Shown here in pieces: positions 1 to 9,798 of a stretch of DNA of 64,000 nt. Source of the stretch: Bacteroidota bacterium (GTDB lineage Bacteria; Bacteroidota; Bacteroidia; Chitinophagales; Chitinophagaceae); contig JAEZZY010000044.1 in NCBI GenBank assembly GCA_023418315.1, positions 6,516 through 70,515 of the forward strand, given 5' to 3'. Below the pieces are notes generated by a model. It saw only the letters and a program-made list of their open reading frames with translations, was not told the origin of the DNA and ran no database searches. The first letter of the stretch is position 1. The number at the start of each line of letters is the position of its first letter. The position numbers and the translations under genes were made by a program.

Positions 1-473
1 TGCGTTCCGGCATGCTCACCGCCACTGCGGGAGAAGCAGTAATGGCGCATCGTTTCAAAGAATACAAACCCTGGAAAGGTCCTATACCCGGAAGAAACAA
101 CGGTGTATTGATCGCCAAGCAAGGCGGTACTACAACAGGTTATTCTATTGATAAACTGCAAGACCGCGGTTCGTTTTTTGTAGATCCGGGAGAAGAAGTT
201 TATTCCGGTATGATTGTAGCCGAAAACATTAAACCCGGCGACCTGAATGTGAATGTGGTGGAAGGAAAAAAACTGACCAATATGCGTGCTTCCGGTTCGG
301 ATGCCGCTACCAACATAGCTCCTAAGATTCAGATGAGTTTAGAAGAATGTATGGAATATATACAGCAAGATGAGTGCATCGAAGTAACGCCGCAAAGCAT
401 TCGCCTGCGCAAAATCATGCTCGATGAAAACGACCGTGCGAAATACGCCAAGATGTTGAAAGCGGAAGCGTAG
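1..473 (+). CDS. typA: GTP-binding protein TypA/BipA, C-terminal end (partial)
   Basis: The reading frame is open from the first bases of the window, so this is the 3' end of a gene that starts upstream; the ATG at 12 is internal. The roughly 157 residues match the conserved C-terminus of the translational GTPase TypA/BipA: the segment around GRNNGVLIAKQGG, then LQDRGSFFVDPGEEVYSGMI, KKLTNMRASGSD and EVTPQSIRLRK. TypA is a ribosome-binding, EF-G-like GTPase involved in assembly and stress adaptation; only domain V and the C-terminal domain are present here. A strong terminator follows about 40 bp after the stop, so the gene probably ends its transcription unit. Confidence 0.95.
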   Translation, partial: RSGMLTATAGEAVMAHRFKEYKPWKGPIPGRNNGVLIAKQGGTTTGYSIDKLQDRGSFFVDPGEEVYSGMIVAENIKPGDLNVNVVEGKKLTNMRASGSDAATNIAPKIQMSLEECMEYIQQDECIEVTPQSIRLRKIMLDENDRAKYAKMLKAEA

Positions 474-514
474 TAGCGGGTTTGAATAGTTGATTTACGG
501 GATTTATAGAGAAA

Positions 515-543
515 GCAATCTGTTTTTTACAGGTTGCTTTTTT
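515..543 (+). terminator. Rho-independent terminator of typA
   Basis: The arms GCAATCTGT (515-523) and ACAGGTTGC (529-537) pair with one G-T wobble around a T-rich loop, followed by six T's. It lies between the typA stop and cphA. Confidence 0.85.
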
Positions 544-635
544 GGTTGGCTATAGGCAAGCGAGGGTGCGGCTTTAGCCTCCTATTGCATTTATGAAAAT
601 TTTATTATTAACTTAAAGAAAAAATTTTCGCTTCC

Positions 636-3263
636 ATGAAAATCCTGGATATCAAGGTCATGAACGGACCTAATTACTGGTCGGCAAGACGCCACAAGCT
701 CATCGTGATGCTGTTAGACCTTGAAGAGCTGGAAGAAAAGCCCACGAATCTGATCCCCGGCTTTTTAGACCGCTTAAAAAACCTCATGCCATCCCTCTAC
801 GATCATCGCTGTTCGGAAGGAGTTCCCGGCGGATTTTTCATGCGCGTGGAAGAAGGTACCTGGATGGGGCATGTCATAGAACATGTAGCTCTGGAGCTGC
901 AAACACTGGCGGGGATGGACACCGGCTTCGGCAGAACGCGCGAGAGTGATAAGAAAGGAGTGTATCACGTTGTATTTTCCTATGTAGAAGCAAAAGCCGG
1001 AGAACATACGGCGCAAGAAGCGGTGCGCATAGCGGAAGCGCTTATCAACGGGGAAACCTATGACATAGCCGCTACCCTGCAAACCCTCCGCGAGATACGG
1101 GAAAACGACCGCCTGGGACCCAGCACCGGTTCTATAGTAGAGGAGGCAGCAAGAAGAAAAATACCCTGGATCCGGCTGAACCGGCATTCCTTAGTGCAGC
1201 TTGGCTATGGCGTCAATCAAAAACGCATCCAGGCCACCGTAGCCGGCACTACCAGCAGCATTGCCGTAGAGCTTGCCTGCGATAAGGAAGACACCAAAAA
1301 CCTCCTCGAAGCCTCTGAGATCCCGGTGCCGCGCGGCAGAATCATTTACAGCAGCGAAGGAATGGAAGAAACTATTAAGCGTATAGGCTATCCCATTGTT
1401 TTAAAACCGGTGAACGGCAACCATGGCAAAGGCGCTACAACAAATATAAAAACCTGGGAAGAAGCCTTAACCGCTTTGGAAGCAGCCCAACAATATTCAC
1501 GCGGTGTTATTTGTGAAAAATTCATTACCGGCCGCGATTTCCGCGTACTGGTCATCAATTACAAATTTGTGGCTGCCGCACTGCGCACACCTGCCGCCGT
1601 TACAGGAGATGGAAAAAGCACCATCCAAGAACTTATAGATAACGTAAACAGCGACCCCCGCAGAGGCTATGGACATGAAAAAGTATTGACGGCTATCAAA
1701 GTGGATCAATTTACCCTGGATATGCTTGCCCGCAAAGGTTATACGCTGGATACCATCATCGCAGCAGGCGAAGAATTGTGGCTCAAACCCACTGCCAACC
1801 TCAGTACGGGAGGAACCGCCACGGACGTAACCGACTATGTGCATCCCAATAACATCTTCATGTGCGAACGCATTGCCCGCATCATAGGGCTGGATATCTG
1901 CGGTATAGACATTATGGCACCCGATCTTACGCAGCCTGTAGAAGAAAATGGCGGCGCTGTGCTGGAAGTGAATGCAGCACCGGGCTTCCGTATGCACCTG
2001 GATCCTACCGAAGGCTTGCCGCGCAATGTAGCGGAGCCGGTGATTGATATGCTCTACCCGCCGGGCACTTCAGCGCGTATCCCTATCATTGCTGTCTCCG
2101 GCACCAATGGAAAAACCACTACCACCCGCATGATAGCCCATATCGTAAAACAAATGGGATTCAAAGTGGGCTATACCACCACCGATGGCGTGTATATACA
2201 AAACCAGATGATGGTGAAGGGCGATTGCACCGGCCCCAAATCCGCAGAGTTTGTCCTACGCGACCCTACGGTGGATTTTGCCGTGCTGGAATGTGCCCGC
2301 GGAGGCATCCTACGTGCAGGATTGGGTTTTCACCAATGCGATATAGCCGTGGTAACAAATGTAGCAGAAGACCATTTGGGCTTGCAGGGAATTGATACCC
2401 TGGAAAAATTAGCCCGTGTAAAATCCGTGGCTGCCAATACCGTTCCCGAATCGGGCTATGTAATTCTCAATGCCGACGATGACCTCGTCTATAAAATGAA
2501 AGAAGAGGTAAAAGCGAAAATAGCGTTGTTTTCTCTTGAGGAAAGCAATCCCCGCATCAAAGAACATTGCAAAACGGGCGGCGTAGCGGCTATCTACGAA
2601 CATGGCTATATTACCATTCAGAAAGGAAGCTGGAAAATAAGGGTAGAGAAAGTAACCGACATTCCCATTACTTTTTCGGGAAAAGCCCTCTTCAATATTT
2701 CCAACACCCTTGCCGCCACTCTTGCCGCTTATCTTTCCGATTTTAAAACCGAAGATATCAGACAAGCGCTGCATACGTTCATCCCTTCCCCGGCTATGAC
2801 ACCGGGAAGAATGAACTTATTTCATTTCAAAGACTTCAATGTGATGCTGGATTATGCGCACAATACCCACGGTTTGCAGGCTATAGGCAAGTTTGTAGAA
2901 GCACAGGATGCCTCCGTAAAACTCGGCATCATAGCCGGCGTGGGCGACAGGCGCGACGAAGACCTTATTTCCCTGGGAGAAGAATCGGCAAGGATATTTG
3001 ACGAAATCATAATCCGGCAGGATAAAAACCTCCGAGGCAGAACCGAAGAAGAAATGATACGACTGATTACGCAGGGCATCCGCAATATAAAACCGGATAT
3101 GGACATCAAAGATTTCAGAAGGGAAAAGGATGCTATAGACCATGCCCTACAACATGCGCGTAAAGATTCTTTCATCGTCATCATCAGCGATGTAGTGCCC
3201 GATGCACTGGAGCAGGTGAAGCGGTATAAGGATGTGGAAGATGGAGTGCCGATAGACAAATAG
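636..3263 (+). CDS. cphA: Cyanophycin synthetase
   Basis: The 875-residue length and domain order fit cyanophycin synthetase, which polymerises Asp and Arg into multi-L-arginyl-poly-L-aspartate using ATP. An N-terminal CphA-specific region (about 1-210) is followed by an ATP-grasp domain (about 215-470; PIVLKPVNGNHGKG, then VLEVNAAPGFRMH). A Mur-ligase-like domain comes last, with the P-loop GTNGKTTTTR at about 489 and DYAHNTHG further on. No cyanophycinase (cphB) or isoaspartyl dipeptidase lies nearby. The ATG at 636 follows an AT-rich leader and is the first possible start. The gene stands alone between typA and the convergent pnt operon. The family call is firm; polymer production in this organism is inferred. 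Confidence 0.93.
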   Translation: MKILDIKVMNGPNYWSARRHKLIVMLLDLEELEEKPTNLIPGFLDRLKNLMPSLYDHRCSEGVPGGFFMRVEEGTWMGHVIEHVALELQTLAGMDTGFGRTRESDKKGVYHVVFSYVEAKAGEHTAQEAVRIAEALINGETYDIAATLQTLREIRENDRLGPSTGSIVEEAARRKIPWIRLNRHSLVQLGYGVNQKRIQATVAGTTSSIAVELACDKEDTKNLLEASEIPVPRGRIIYSSEGMEETIKRIGYPIVLKPVNGNHGKGATTNIKTWEEALTALEAAQQYSRGVICEKFITGRDFRVLVINYKFVAAALRTPAAVTGDGKSTIQELIDNVNSDPRRGYGHEKVLTAIKVDQFTLDMLARKGYTLDTIIAAGEELWLKPTANLSTGGTATDVTDYVHPNNIFMCERIARIIGLDICGIDIMAPDLTQPVEENGGAVLEVNAAPGFRMHLDPTEGLPRNVAEPVIDMLYPPGTSARIPIIAVSGTNGKTTTTRMIAHIVKQMGFKVGYTTTDGVYIQNQMMVKGDCTGPKSAEFVLRDPTVDFAVLECARGGILRAGLGFHQCDIAVVTNVAEDHLGLQGIDTLEKLARVKSVAANTVPESGYVILNADDDLVYKMKEEVKAKIALFSLEESNPRIKEHCKTGGVAAIYEHGYITIQKGSWKIRVEKVTDIPITFSGKALFNISNTLAATLAAYLSDFKTEDIRQALHTFIPSPAMTPGRMNLFHFKDFNVMLDYAHNTHGLQAIGKFVEAQDASVKLGIIAGVGDRRDEDLISLGEESARIFDEIIIRQDKNLRGRTEEEMIRLITQGIRNIKPDMDIKDFRREKDAIDHALQHARKDSFIVIISDVVPDALEQVKRYKDVEDGVPIDK

Positions 3264-3314
3264 CCGGTAAGAGCAATGCTATCGGGAAGAAAAGTAGAGG
3301 GAAGCTAAACTGCT

Positions 3315-4748
3315 CTATATTCCCTTCAATTCGCCTACCAAATCCTGCAATATTTTTTTTGCATCACCAAACAGCATAGAGGTTTTCGGACGGAAGAAGA
3401 GTTCATTTTCGATGCCGGCATAGCCGGGTTTCATGCTTCGTTTGTTTACGATAACATGTTCGGCTTTTTCCACCTCAAGTATAGGCATTCCATAAATCGG
3501 TGAAGAAGGATCTTCTTTTGCGGCAGGATTCACTACATCGTTAGCACCAAGGATCAATACCACATTGGTGCTGCCCATCTGGTCGTTGGCATCTTCCATT
3601 TCCAGCAGTTTTTCATAGGGCACATCGGCTTCCGCAAGCAATACATTCATGTGGCCCGGCATACGACCGGCAACGGGGTGAATGCCATACATCACTTCTA
3701 CGCCTTTGTCCTCAAGGGTTTTCTCCAGTTCATGACAGATATGCTGTGCCTGTGCTACTGCCAATCCATAGCCGGGGATGATGATGACCTTCTGCGCATA
3801 AGCCATTAACGTAGCCGTGTCGTTGAGCGAAATCTCTTTGTAATGACCCTGCTCTTTGCTGCCGCTTGCACCGCCGGTTTTATTACCTCCGAAGGAACCA
3901 ATCAATACATTTTTGAGGGAGCGGTTCATGGCGTTACACATGAGGATGGTGAGAATGGTGCCTGCGGAGCCTACGAGAATACCGCCTGTGAGCATCACCG
4001 GATTGTCGTATAAAAAACCTCCGAATGCCGCAGCTACTCCGGTAAATGAATTGAGTAAGGAAATGACTACCGGCATATCCGCACCGCCTATAGGTAAAAC
4101 GAATAGGATACCATACAGCAACGAAATGACGATAATGCTATAGAAAATAACAACGGTGTTATCGGGGCGCAGGGCTACCATATAGGCGGTCAAAGCAGCT
4201 ACGATAAGGAGCAGAATAATGTTTGCGATATGCTGTCCGTTGAAGGAGCGGTCTTTTATTTTTCCATTCAGTTTCCCCCAGGCGATGATGCTGCCCGCAA
4301 AGGACACACTGCCGATGACCATACCCAACACGATGGTGATGAACATCCCCATTGGTAGCGTTGCAAAAATGCCGGCCGGTACTTCCATCGCTGCTGCCTC
4401 CGCCGCGTGCGTAAGGTGCTTGAACTCGATAATGGAAATGAGCATGGCACAAGCGCCACCCATTCCGTTGAAAAGGCTCACCATTTCGGGCATCGCAGTC
4501 ATTTGCACTTTCTTGGCGGCAAGTGTACCTACGATGGTTCCGATAATCAAACCCGAAAAAATCCATGCGTAATTGCCCAAGAGATTTCCATCTGCATCCT
4601 TATACAGAAAGATAGTAGCAAAGATGGCGATGGTCATACCAAAAGCGGCTACAAGATTGCCTTTGCGTGCACTATCCGGATGAGAAAGCATCTTCAGACC
4701 GATGATGAACGTTACTGAACCGAGGAGGTATGAAAGTGGAAGTATCAT
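3315..4748 (-). CDS. pntB: NAD(P) transhydrogenase subunit beta
   Basis: This is the 477-residue beta subunit of proton-translocating nicotinamide nucleotide transhydrogenase, which moves hydride between NADH and NADP+ at the cost of the proton gradient. The first ~285 residues are hydrophobic helices (domain II, inner membrane), with motifs such as NGMGGACAMLI. The C-terminal NADP(H)-binding domain III shows IIPGYGLAVAQAQH, YGIHPVAGRMPGHMNVLLAEA and GANDVVNPAA. It is the last gene of a minus-strand operon pntAA-pntAB-pntB, 66 bp behind pntAB, and converges on cphA. Confidence 0.96.
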   Translation of the reverse strand: MILPLSYLLGSVTFIIGLKMLSHPDSARKGNLVAAFGMTIAIFATIFLYKDADGNLLGNYAWIFSGLIIGTIVGTLAAKKVQMTAMPEMVSLFNGMGGACAMLISIIEFKHLTHAAEAAAMEVPAGIFATLPMGMFITIVLGMVIGSVSFAGSIIAWGKLNGKIKDRSFNGQHIANIILLLIVAALTAYMVALRPDNTVVIFYSIIVISLLYGILFVLPIGGADMPVVISLLNSFTGVAAAFGGFLYDNPVMLTGGILVGSAGTILTILMCNAMNRSLKNVLIGSFGGNKTGGASGSKEQGHYKEISLNDTATLMAYAQKVIIIPGYGLAVAQAQHICHELEKTLEDKGVEVMYGIHPVAGRMPGHMNVLLAEADVPYEKLLEMEDANDQMGSTNVVLILGANDVVNPAAKEDPSSPIYGMPILEVEKAEHVIVNKRSMKPGYAGIENELFFRPKTSMLFGDAKKILQDLVGELKGI

Positions 4749-4814
4749 AAAATTCTTATTAAAAATTCCAAATCGAAGAACGAAAATTCCTGTTTTTAGT
4801 TTCCGGTTTTAGAG

Positions 4815-5147
4815 TTATCCTTTCGGCTTTCCTTTTTTCTTTTTATCAAACATTTCCAGCATCCTGTCGGTTACTACAAAACCGCCCACCACATTGAGCG
4901 TACCGAGTATCACGGCGAGGAAACCAAGTACAAGCGATACATAATCATCCGTAGAGGCTTGCCCCATCACGATGATAGCGCCTATAATCACTACGCCATG
5001 AATGGCATTCGCGCCGCTCATCAAAGGGGTGTGCAATACGGAGGGTACGCGTCCTATCACTTCTATCCCCAAAAAAATGGAAAGGATAACGATGGTAAGT
5101 AGTCTGTAGGTAGCTTCGTCTGTAAAAAGATGTTGTATGGCTTCCAT
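4815..5147 (-). CDS. pntAB: NAD(P) transhydrogenase subunit alpha, membrane part
   Basis: This 110-residue protein has about three membrane-spanning segments and corresponds to the C-terminal, membrane-embedded part of PntA. The stretch VPSVLHTPLMSGANAIHGV is the family signature in the proton channel. In E. coli it is fused to the NAD-binding domain; here, as in Rhodospirillum rubrum, it is a separate gene. It lies 94 bp after pntAA and 66 bp before pntB on the minus strand, so the three products should assemble into one complex. Confidence 0.95.
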   Translation of the reverse strand: MEAIQHLFTDEATYRLLTIVILSIFLGIEVIGRVPSVLHTPLMSGANAIHGVVIIGAIIVMGQASTDDYVSLVLGFLAVILGTLNVVGGFVVTDRMLEMFDKKKKGKPKG

Positions 5148-5241
5148 ATTTTCAATATTGAATTTTGCGTATTGAGTTTTGGATGAATGGTTCTTTAAAT
5201 TTTGGAATTTTGGTCTTTCTCTTTCCGATTTTTCGTTGGGA

Positions 5242-6357
5242 TTATACTAATCCTTTCACCCGTTCATTCACGATCTCTCCGTTATAGGTTATCGCCGTTC
5301 CTTTCACTAAATCATCTTCAAAATTCAAACTCAAATTACCTTCTTTATCTATGATCAGTTTTAAAAAGTTCAGCACATTCTTCGCATATACCTTGCTTGC
5401 ATCGGAGGGGGCTGTGGCTGCTAAGGCGCTGTTGCCAATTATGGCGACGCCGTTCTGCATCACCGTTTGGTTGTTTCGGGTATAATCGGTATTGCCGCCT
5501 GTGGCTGCGGCAAGGTCTATGATTACCGAACCGGGGCGCATATCGGCTATCATTTCTTTAGTAATAAGAATAGGCGCTTGCCTGCCGGGTATCTGCGCGG
5601 TGGTGATGATGATATCCGCTTTTTTGGCGCTTTCATGAATACGCGCTTTTTGCCGTTGCTGAAATTCTTCGCTTTGCTCCACCGCATAACCGCCTGCTTT
5701 ACTGGCATCGGCGGCCCCCTCCACTTCTATAAATTTCGCACCGAGGCTTTGCACTTCTTCTTTTACAGCGGGCCGGGTATCAAAAACTTCTACTACCGCA
5801 CCCAACCGCCGTGCCGTTGCGATTGCTTGTAAACCCGCCACACCTGCTCCGAGCACCAACAGTTTTGCGGGAGGGATAGAACCTGCTGCGGTCATGAACA
5901 TAGGGAAGTAACGACAATATTGCGTAGCGGCTAAAAGTACAGCTTTATAGCCCGCTATATTGGCTTGCGAACTGAGTACGTCCATCGCCTGCGCACGCGT
6001 GGTACGCGGGATGGTATCCAGGCTGAAGGTGGTGATGTTGCGCTCCGCCCATGCTTTTATTTGTGCTGTATTGAAGAGTGGCTGATAGACACCGAGAATG
6101 GTTTTGCCCGGAGGAATGTCGTTGGCTATATTTTCGGGGTGGATGGAAAGGATGACCTCTGCCTGATGCAGAATGGCGCTGCGATTTTTTATTTCCGCCC
6201 CTGCTTTTTCATATCCTTCATTATTGAAAAATGCGTTCATGCCGGCATCTTGTTCTACCCAAACCTGCACGTTCATTTTCGTAAGTGCCTGCACCACTTC
6301 GGGTACAAGGGAAACACGTGGCTCGTGTGCTTGCTCTTTTAAGACTCCTATAATCAT
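5242..6357 (-). CDS. pntAA: NAD(P) transhydrogenase subunit alpha, NAD-binding part
   Basis: This 371-residue soluble domain I of transhydrogenase binds NAD(H) and is related to alanine dehydrogenase. The N-terminus (MIIGVLKEQAHEPRVSLVP) is typical of the AlaDH/PNT N-domain. The Rossmann motif VLGAGVAGLQAIATARRLGA with VFDTRP just beyond marks the nucleotide site, and AQIPGRQAPILIT follows. It is the first gene of the pnt operon, and its start ATG fits the conserved N-terminus. The upstream gap (6358-6631) holds the gcvP terminator; no exact TAnnTTTG box was seen before the start. Confidence 0.95.
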   Translation of the reverse strand: MIIGVLKEQAHEPRVSLVPEVVQALTKMNVQVWVEQDAGMNAFFNNEGYEKAGAEIKNRSAILHQAEVILSIHPENIANDIPPGKTILGVYQPLFNTAQIKAWAERNITTFSLDTIPRTTRAQAMDVLSSQANIAGYKAVLLAATQYCRYFPMFMTAAGSIPPAKLLVLGAGVAGLQAIATARRLGAVVEVFDTRPAVKEEVQSLGAKFIEVEGAADASKAGGYAVEQSEEFQQRQKARIHESAKKADIIITTAQIPGRQAPILITKEMIADMRPGSVIIDLAAATGGNTDYTRNNQTVMQNGVAIIGNSALAATAPSDASKVYAKNVLNFLKLIIDKEGNLSLNFEDDLVKGTAITYNGEIVNERVKGLV

Positions 6358-6577
6358 CAGAACGAATTAGGTGCAGAAAAATAATAAAAAAAATTAGCAT
6401 TCCTATCCATTCCTCAAAATATAGGTCTTTATCCTGCCTTTGTCATGACATGGACAAGCCTAATAGTAGCTATGGCGATGAATGGTGCTATCGCCGCAAA
6501 AGCAAAATAGGAATCCTGCTGCTTGGACCATAAAAATCACTTGATATTTTGCCCGGTGAGCCTTTTTATAGGCAAAT

Positions 6578-6602
6578 AAAAAAGAGCCGCAGTTTGCGAC
6601 TC
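6578..6602 (-). terminator. Rho-independent terminator of gcvP
   Basis: On the minus strand GAGTCGCA (6602-6595) pairs with TGCGGCTC (6591-6584) with one T-G wobble and a 3-nt loop, followed by six T's. It lies just past the gcvP stop. Confidence 0.85.
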
Positions 6603-6631
6603 TTCAGGAAATTTAGATATGATATAGGCGT

Positions 6632-9514
6632 TTAGGCTTCTTCTTCTGCGTAAGCGCTTGTAGGCTCACAAGTACAGATGAGATTTCTGTCGCCATAGGT
6701 ATTGTTTACACGAGCTACGCTTGGCCAGAATTTATTCAGACGCACATAGCCGAGTGGGAAAGCGGCAGATTCGCGGGTATAAGCATGTGTCCATTCCTGC
6801 GCTGTAACTTCCATCTGCGTATGCGGTGCGTTTTTCAACGGATTGTCTTTCTTGTCTGCTTTTCCGTCCTCTATTGCGCGTATTTCTTTTCTTATTTCTA
6901 ACAAGGCATCACAGAAACGATCCAGTTCGGCTTTATCTTCGCTTTCAGTAGGCTCTATCATGATAGTGCCCGGCACGGGAAAGCTCATTGTGGGTGCGTG
7001 GAATCCGTAATCCATCAAGCGTTTTGCTACATCTTCCGCTTCTATTTCGGCTGTTTTTTTGAAGGGGCGAAGATCTACGATAAATTCATGTGCGCAGGTG
7101 CCACCGGTGCCGCTGTAAAGAATGTCAAAATCATTCTGCAAACGGGCGCGCATATAATTTGCATTCAGAATGGCATATTCGGTTGCGTTTTTTAATCCTT
7201 TTGCTCCCAGCATACGGATGTACGCATAGGAAATCAATAGGATGCTGGCAGAGCCGTAAGGCGCAGCTGATACGGCGTTTGCAGGTGTGGTATCCGTTTC
7301 GCTGATAAAACCGGGAAGGAAGGGTGCCAGGTGTTTTTTTACACAAATAGGTCCCATGCCGGGGCCGCCGCCGCCGTGCGGTATGGCAAAGGTTTTATGA
7401 AGATTTAAGTGGCAAACATCCGCGCCGATAAGTCCCGGAGCAGTCAAGCCTACCTGTGCATTCATATTGGCGCCATCCATATAAACTTGTCCGCCATGCG
7501 CATGGATAACTGCCGTGATTTCTTTTACGGTTTCTTCATATATGCCGTATGTGGACGGATAGGTAATCATAATGCCCGCAAGGTTTGCTGCATATTGCTC
7601 GGCTTTGGCTTTCAGGTCTTCCACGTCAATATAACCATTTTCCAATGCTTTCACCACTACTACTTTATAGCCTGCCATCACTGCAGAGGCCGGGTTGGTG
7701 CCATGGGCGGAGATAGGAATCAGCATCACATTCCGGTTGCTTTGTCCTTGGCTGAGGTGGTAATTTCTGATGGCTAAAAGTCCGGAATATTCGCCTTGCG
7801 CACCGCTGTTGGGTTGCAGGCTGCACGCATCTAAGCCGGTGATTTCGGAAAGGTATTTGGAAAGTTCGTGTACGATTTGCAGATAACCCTTTGTTTGTTC
7901 TTTAGGAGCAAAGGGATGCATCTTGCTCCAATGGCTCCAACTTAAAGGAATCATTTCTGTAGCAGCGTTCAGCTTCATAGTGCAAGAGCCTAAGGAAATC
8001 ATGCTGGTATTCAGAGAAAGATCTTTATTCTCCAGCATTTTTATGTAGCGCATCATTTGCGTTTCGCTATGATGACTGTTGAAAACACTATGCGTTAAAA
8101 AGGAAGAGGTGCGGGTCAGAGCAGAGGGGATGCAGGTTAATGCCTGGTCATGGTCAATGCTGAAGCCTACGCTGTCTTCTTCGGCAGCAGAAAATATTTC
8201 CAGAATATCAAACACATCGGAAATAGTGGTGGTTTCATCTAAGGAAATGCTGATATGGTTATCGGCTCCGTATTTGAAATTAATCTTTGCGGCTTCCGCC
8301 TTTGTACGGATGCTGTTTACATCATTTACCTTCACGGTGAGGGTATCGAAGAAGGAAGTGGAAACTAAGGAAATGCCGGAATCGGCAAGGCTTTCGGCAA
8401 GGGTTTGCGTAAGGATAGCCACTCGTTTTGCGATATGGGTCAGCCCGTCCGGACCGTGATATACGGCATACATAGCTGCCATGTTCGCCAGCAAAGCCTG
8501 CGCTGTACAAATATTTGATGTCGCTTTTTCGCGTTTGATGTGTTGCTCGCGGGTTTGGAGCGCCATACGCAAAGCACGGTTGCCCTTAGCATCCACGCTG
8601 ATGCCTATGATGCGGCCGGGGATATTGCGTTTAAATTCATCTTTACAAGAGAAAAATGCTGCATGTGGACCGCCAAAGCCCAGAGGTACGCCAAAGCGCT
8701 GGGCGGAGCCAAAGGCTACATCTGCATCCAGCTCGCCGGGCGGTGTGAGCAAGGTAAGCGCCAGCAAATCGGTTGCCATGGCTACGTAAGCACCGGCTGC
8801 ATGTGCTTGTTGTATGAATGATTTATAATCTTCCACACTACCTTGCGCATTCGGGTATTGTACCAAAACGCCGAAATAGCTATTGTCTATCGTAGCGGTT
8901 TTATAATCGCCGAAAACCACTTCTATATTTAGCGGGTTGGCACGGGTAATCACCACATCTTTGGTTTGCGGAAAGGTGGTATTATCTACAAAAAATTTAG
9001 GACGTTCTATGTTATCCATGTTTTTGTTCAGCGTATGATAGAACATGGACATGGCTTCTGCGGCGGCTGTAGCTTCATCTAACAAAGAAGCGTTGGCTAT
9101 AGGCAGGGCGGTGAGGTCGCTCACCATCGTCTGAAAATTCAGCAGACTTTCTAAGCGTCCTTGCGAAATCTCTGCCTGATAAGGTGTGTACTGAGTGTAC
9201 CATCCGGGGTTTTCAAAAATATTTCTGAGAATGACGCTTGGGGTAATCGTGTCATAATATCCTTGCCCGATATAGGACTTGAAAATTTTGTTTTTAAGCG
9301 AAATCTCTTTCAACTCGCGGAGGTAGTCCGATTCGCTGGTGGAAGGCGGTACATTTAGTTCTTGCGGCCACCGGATATCGCCGGGTACGGTTCGATCTAT
9401 TAATTCCTGCATGTTGCTTACGCCTATAGTCCGGAGCATTTCCTGGGTTTCATGCGCATCCGGACCGATATGACGCCGGATAAATTCTTCTTGCTGTAAC
9501 TTGAGCAAATCCAT
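6632..9514 (-). CDS. gcvP: Glycine dehydrogenase (decarboxylating), P protein
   Basis: This full-length 960-residue P protein of the glycine cleavage system decarboxylates glycine on PLP and passes the aminomethyl group to lipoylated GcvH. Both homologous halves are present. The PLP lysine lies in HLNLHKTFAIPHGGGGPG at about residue 706, and the N-terminus begins with the usual RHIGPDAHE. The H protein gene is about 28 kb away in this window and no gcvT is seen, so the system is dispersed. Expression has its own promoter (TTG-N19-TAATTTTG about 55 bp upstream) and terminator, so it is a single-gene unit. Confidence 0.97.
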   Translation of the reverse strand: MDLLKLQQEEFIRRHIGPDAHETQEMLRTIGVSNMQELIDRTVPGDIRWPQELNVPPSTSESDYLRELKEISLKNKIFKSYIGQGYYDTITPSVILRNIFENPGWYTQYTPYQAEISQGRLESLLNFQTMVSDLTALPIANASLLDEATAAAEAMSMFYHTLNKNMDNIERPKFFVDNTTFPQTKDVVITRANPLNIEVVFGDYKTATIDNSYFGVLVQYPNAQGSVEDYKSFIQQAHAAGAYVAMATDLLALTLLTPPGELDADVAFGSAQRFGVPLGFGGPHAAFFSCKDEFKRNIPGRIIGISVDAKGNRALRMALQTREQHIKREKATSNICTAQALLANMAAMYAVYHGPDGLTHIAKRVAILTQTLAESLADSGISLVSTSFFDTLTVKVNDVNSIRTKAEAAKINFKYGADNHISISLDETTTISDVFDILEIFSAAEEDSVGFSIDHDQALTCIPSALTRTSSFLTHSVFNSHHSETQMMRYIKMLENKDLSLNTSMISLGSCTMKLNAATEMIPLSWSHWSKMHPFAPKEQTKGYLQIVHELSKYLSEITGLDACSLQPNSGAQGEYSGLLAIRNYHLSQGQSNRNVMLIPISAHGTNPASAVMAGYKVVVVKALENGYIDVEDLKAKAEQYAANLAGIMITYPSTYGIYEETVKEITAVIHAHGGQVYMDGANMNAQVGLTAPGLIGADVCHLNLHKTFAIPHGGGGPGMGPICVKKHLAPFLPGFISETDTTPANAVSAAPYGSASILLISYAYIRMLGAKGLKNATEYAILNANYMRARLQNDFDILYSGTGGTCAHEFIVDLRPFKKTAEIEAEDVAKRLMDYGFHAPTMSFPVPGTIMIEPTESEDKAELDRFCDALLEIRKEIRAIEDGKADKKDNPLKNAPHTQMEVTAQEWTHAYTRESAAFPLGYVRLNKFWPSVARVNNTYGDRNLICTCEPTSAYAEEEA

Positions 9515-9570
9515 AGAATGTCGTTGATTTTTTTAGGAAAAAGATGTGTCCGCCTTTGGAAACGGGCACG

Positions 9571-9600
9571 CAAAATTACGAGTTTGGCAGGGATTAGCAA
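9571..9600 (-). promoter_or_regulatory. Bacteroidetes-type promoter of gcvP
   Basis: Read on the minus strand, TTG (9600-9598), a 19-bp spacer and TAATTTTG (9578-9571) match the Bacteroidetes consensus TTG-N19-21-TAnnTTTG. Transcription should start near 9567, giving a leader of about 50 nt. Confidence 0.65.
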
Positions 9601-9798
9601 AAGTGCTATTTATTCCGGGTGTTTTTTCAAAAACTTGCGCTTTTACCCTAAACATTTCTATTTTTTTCATTATAATTTTCGATTGCAAAAATTTTCACCC
9701 TATGCGCTGCCGGACAACTACAACCCATACATCCCATAAAACGATTGGTGCAACTTTAAAACGATATAAAATGTTCTAAATAGTTGGAGGCTGATTCT

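Noticed and set aside
9515..9798. Small plus-strand frames between gcvP and the endonuclease
   Set aside because: The stretch contains the gcvP promoter; the frames are short and unlike any family.
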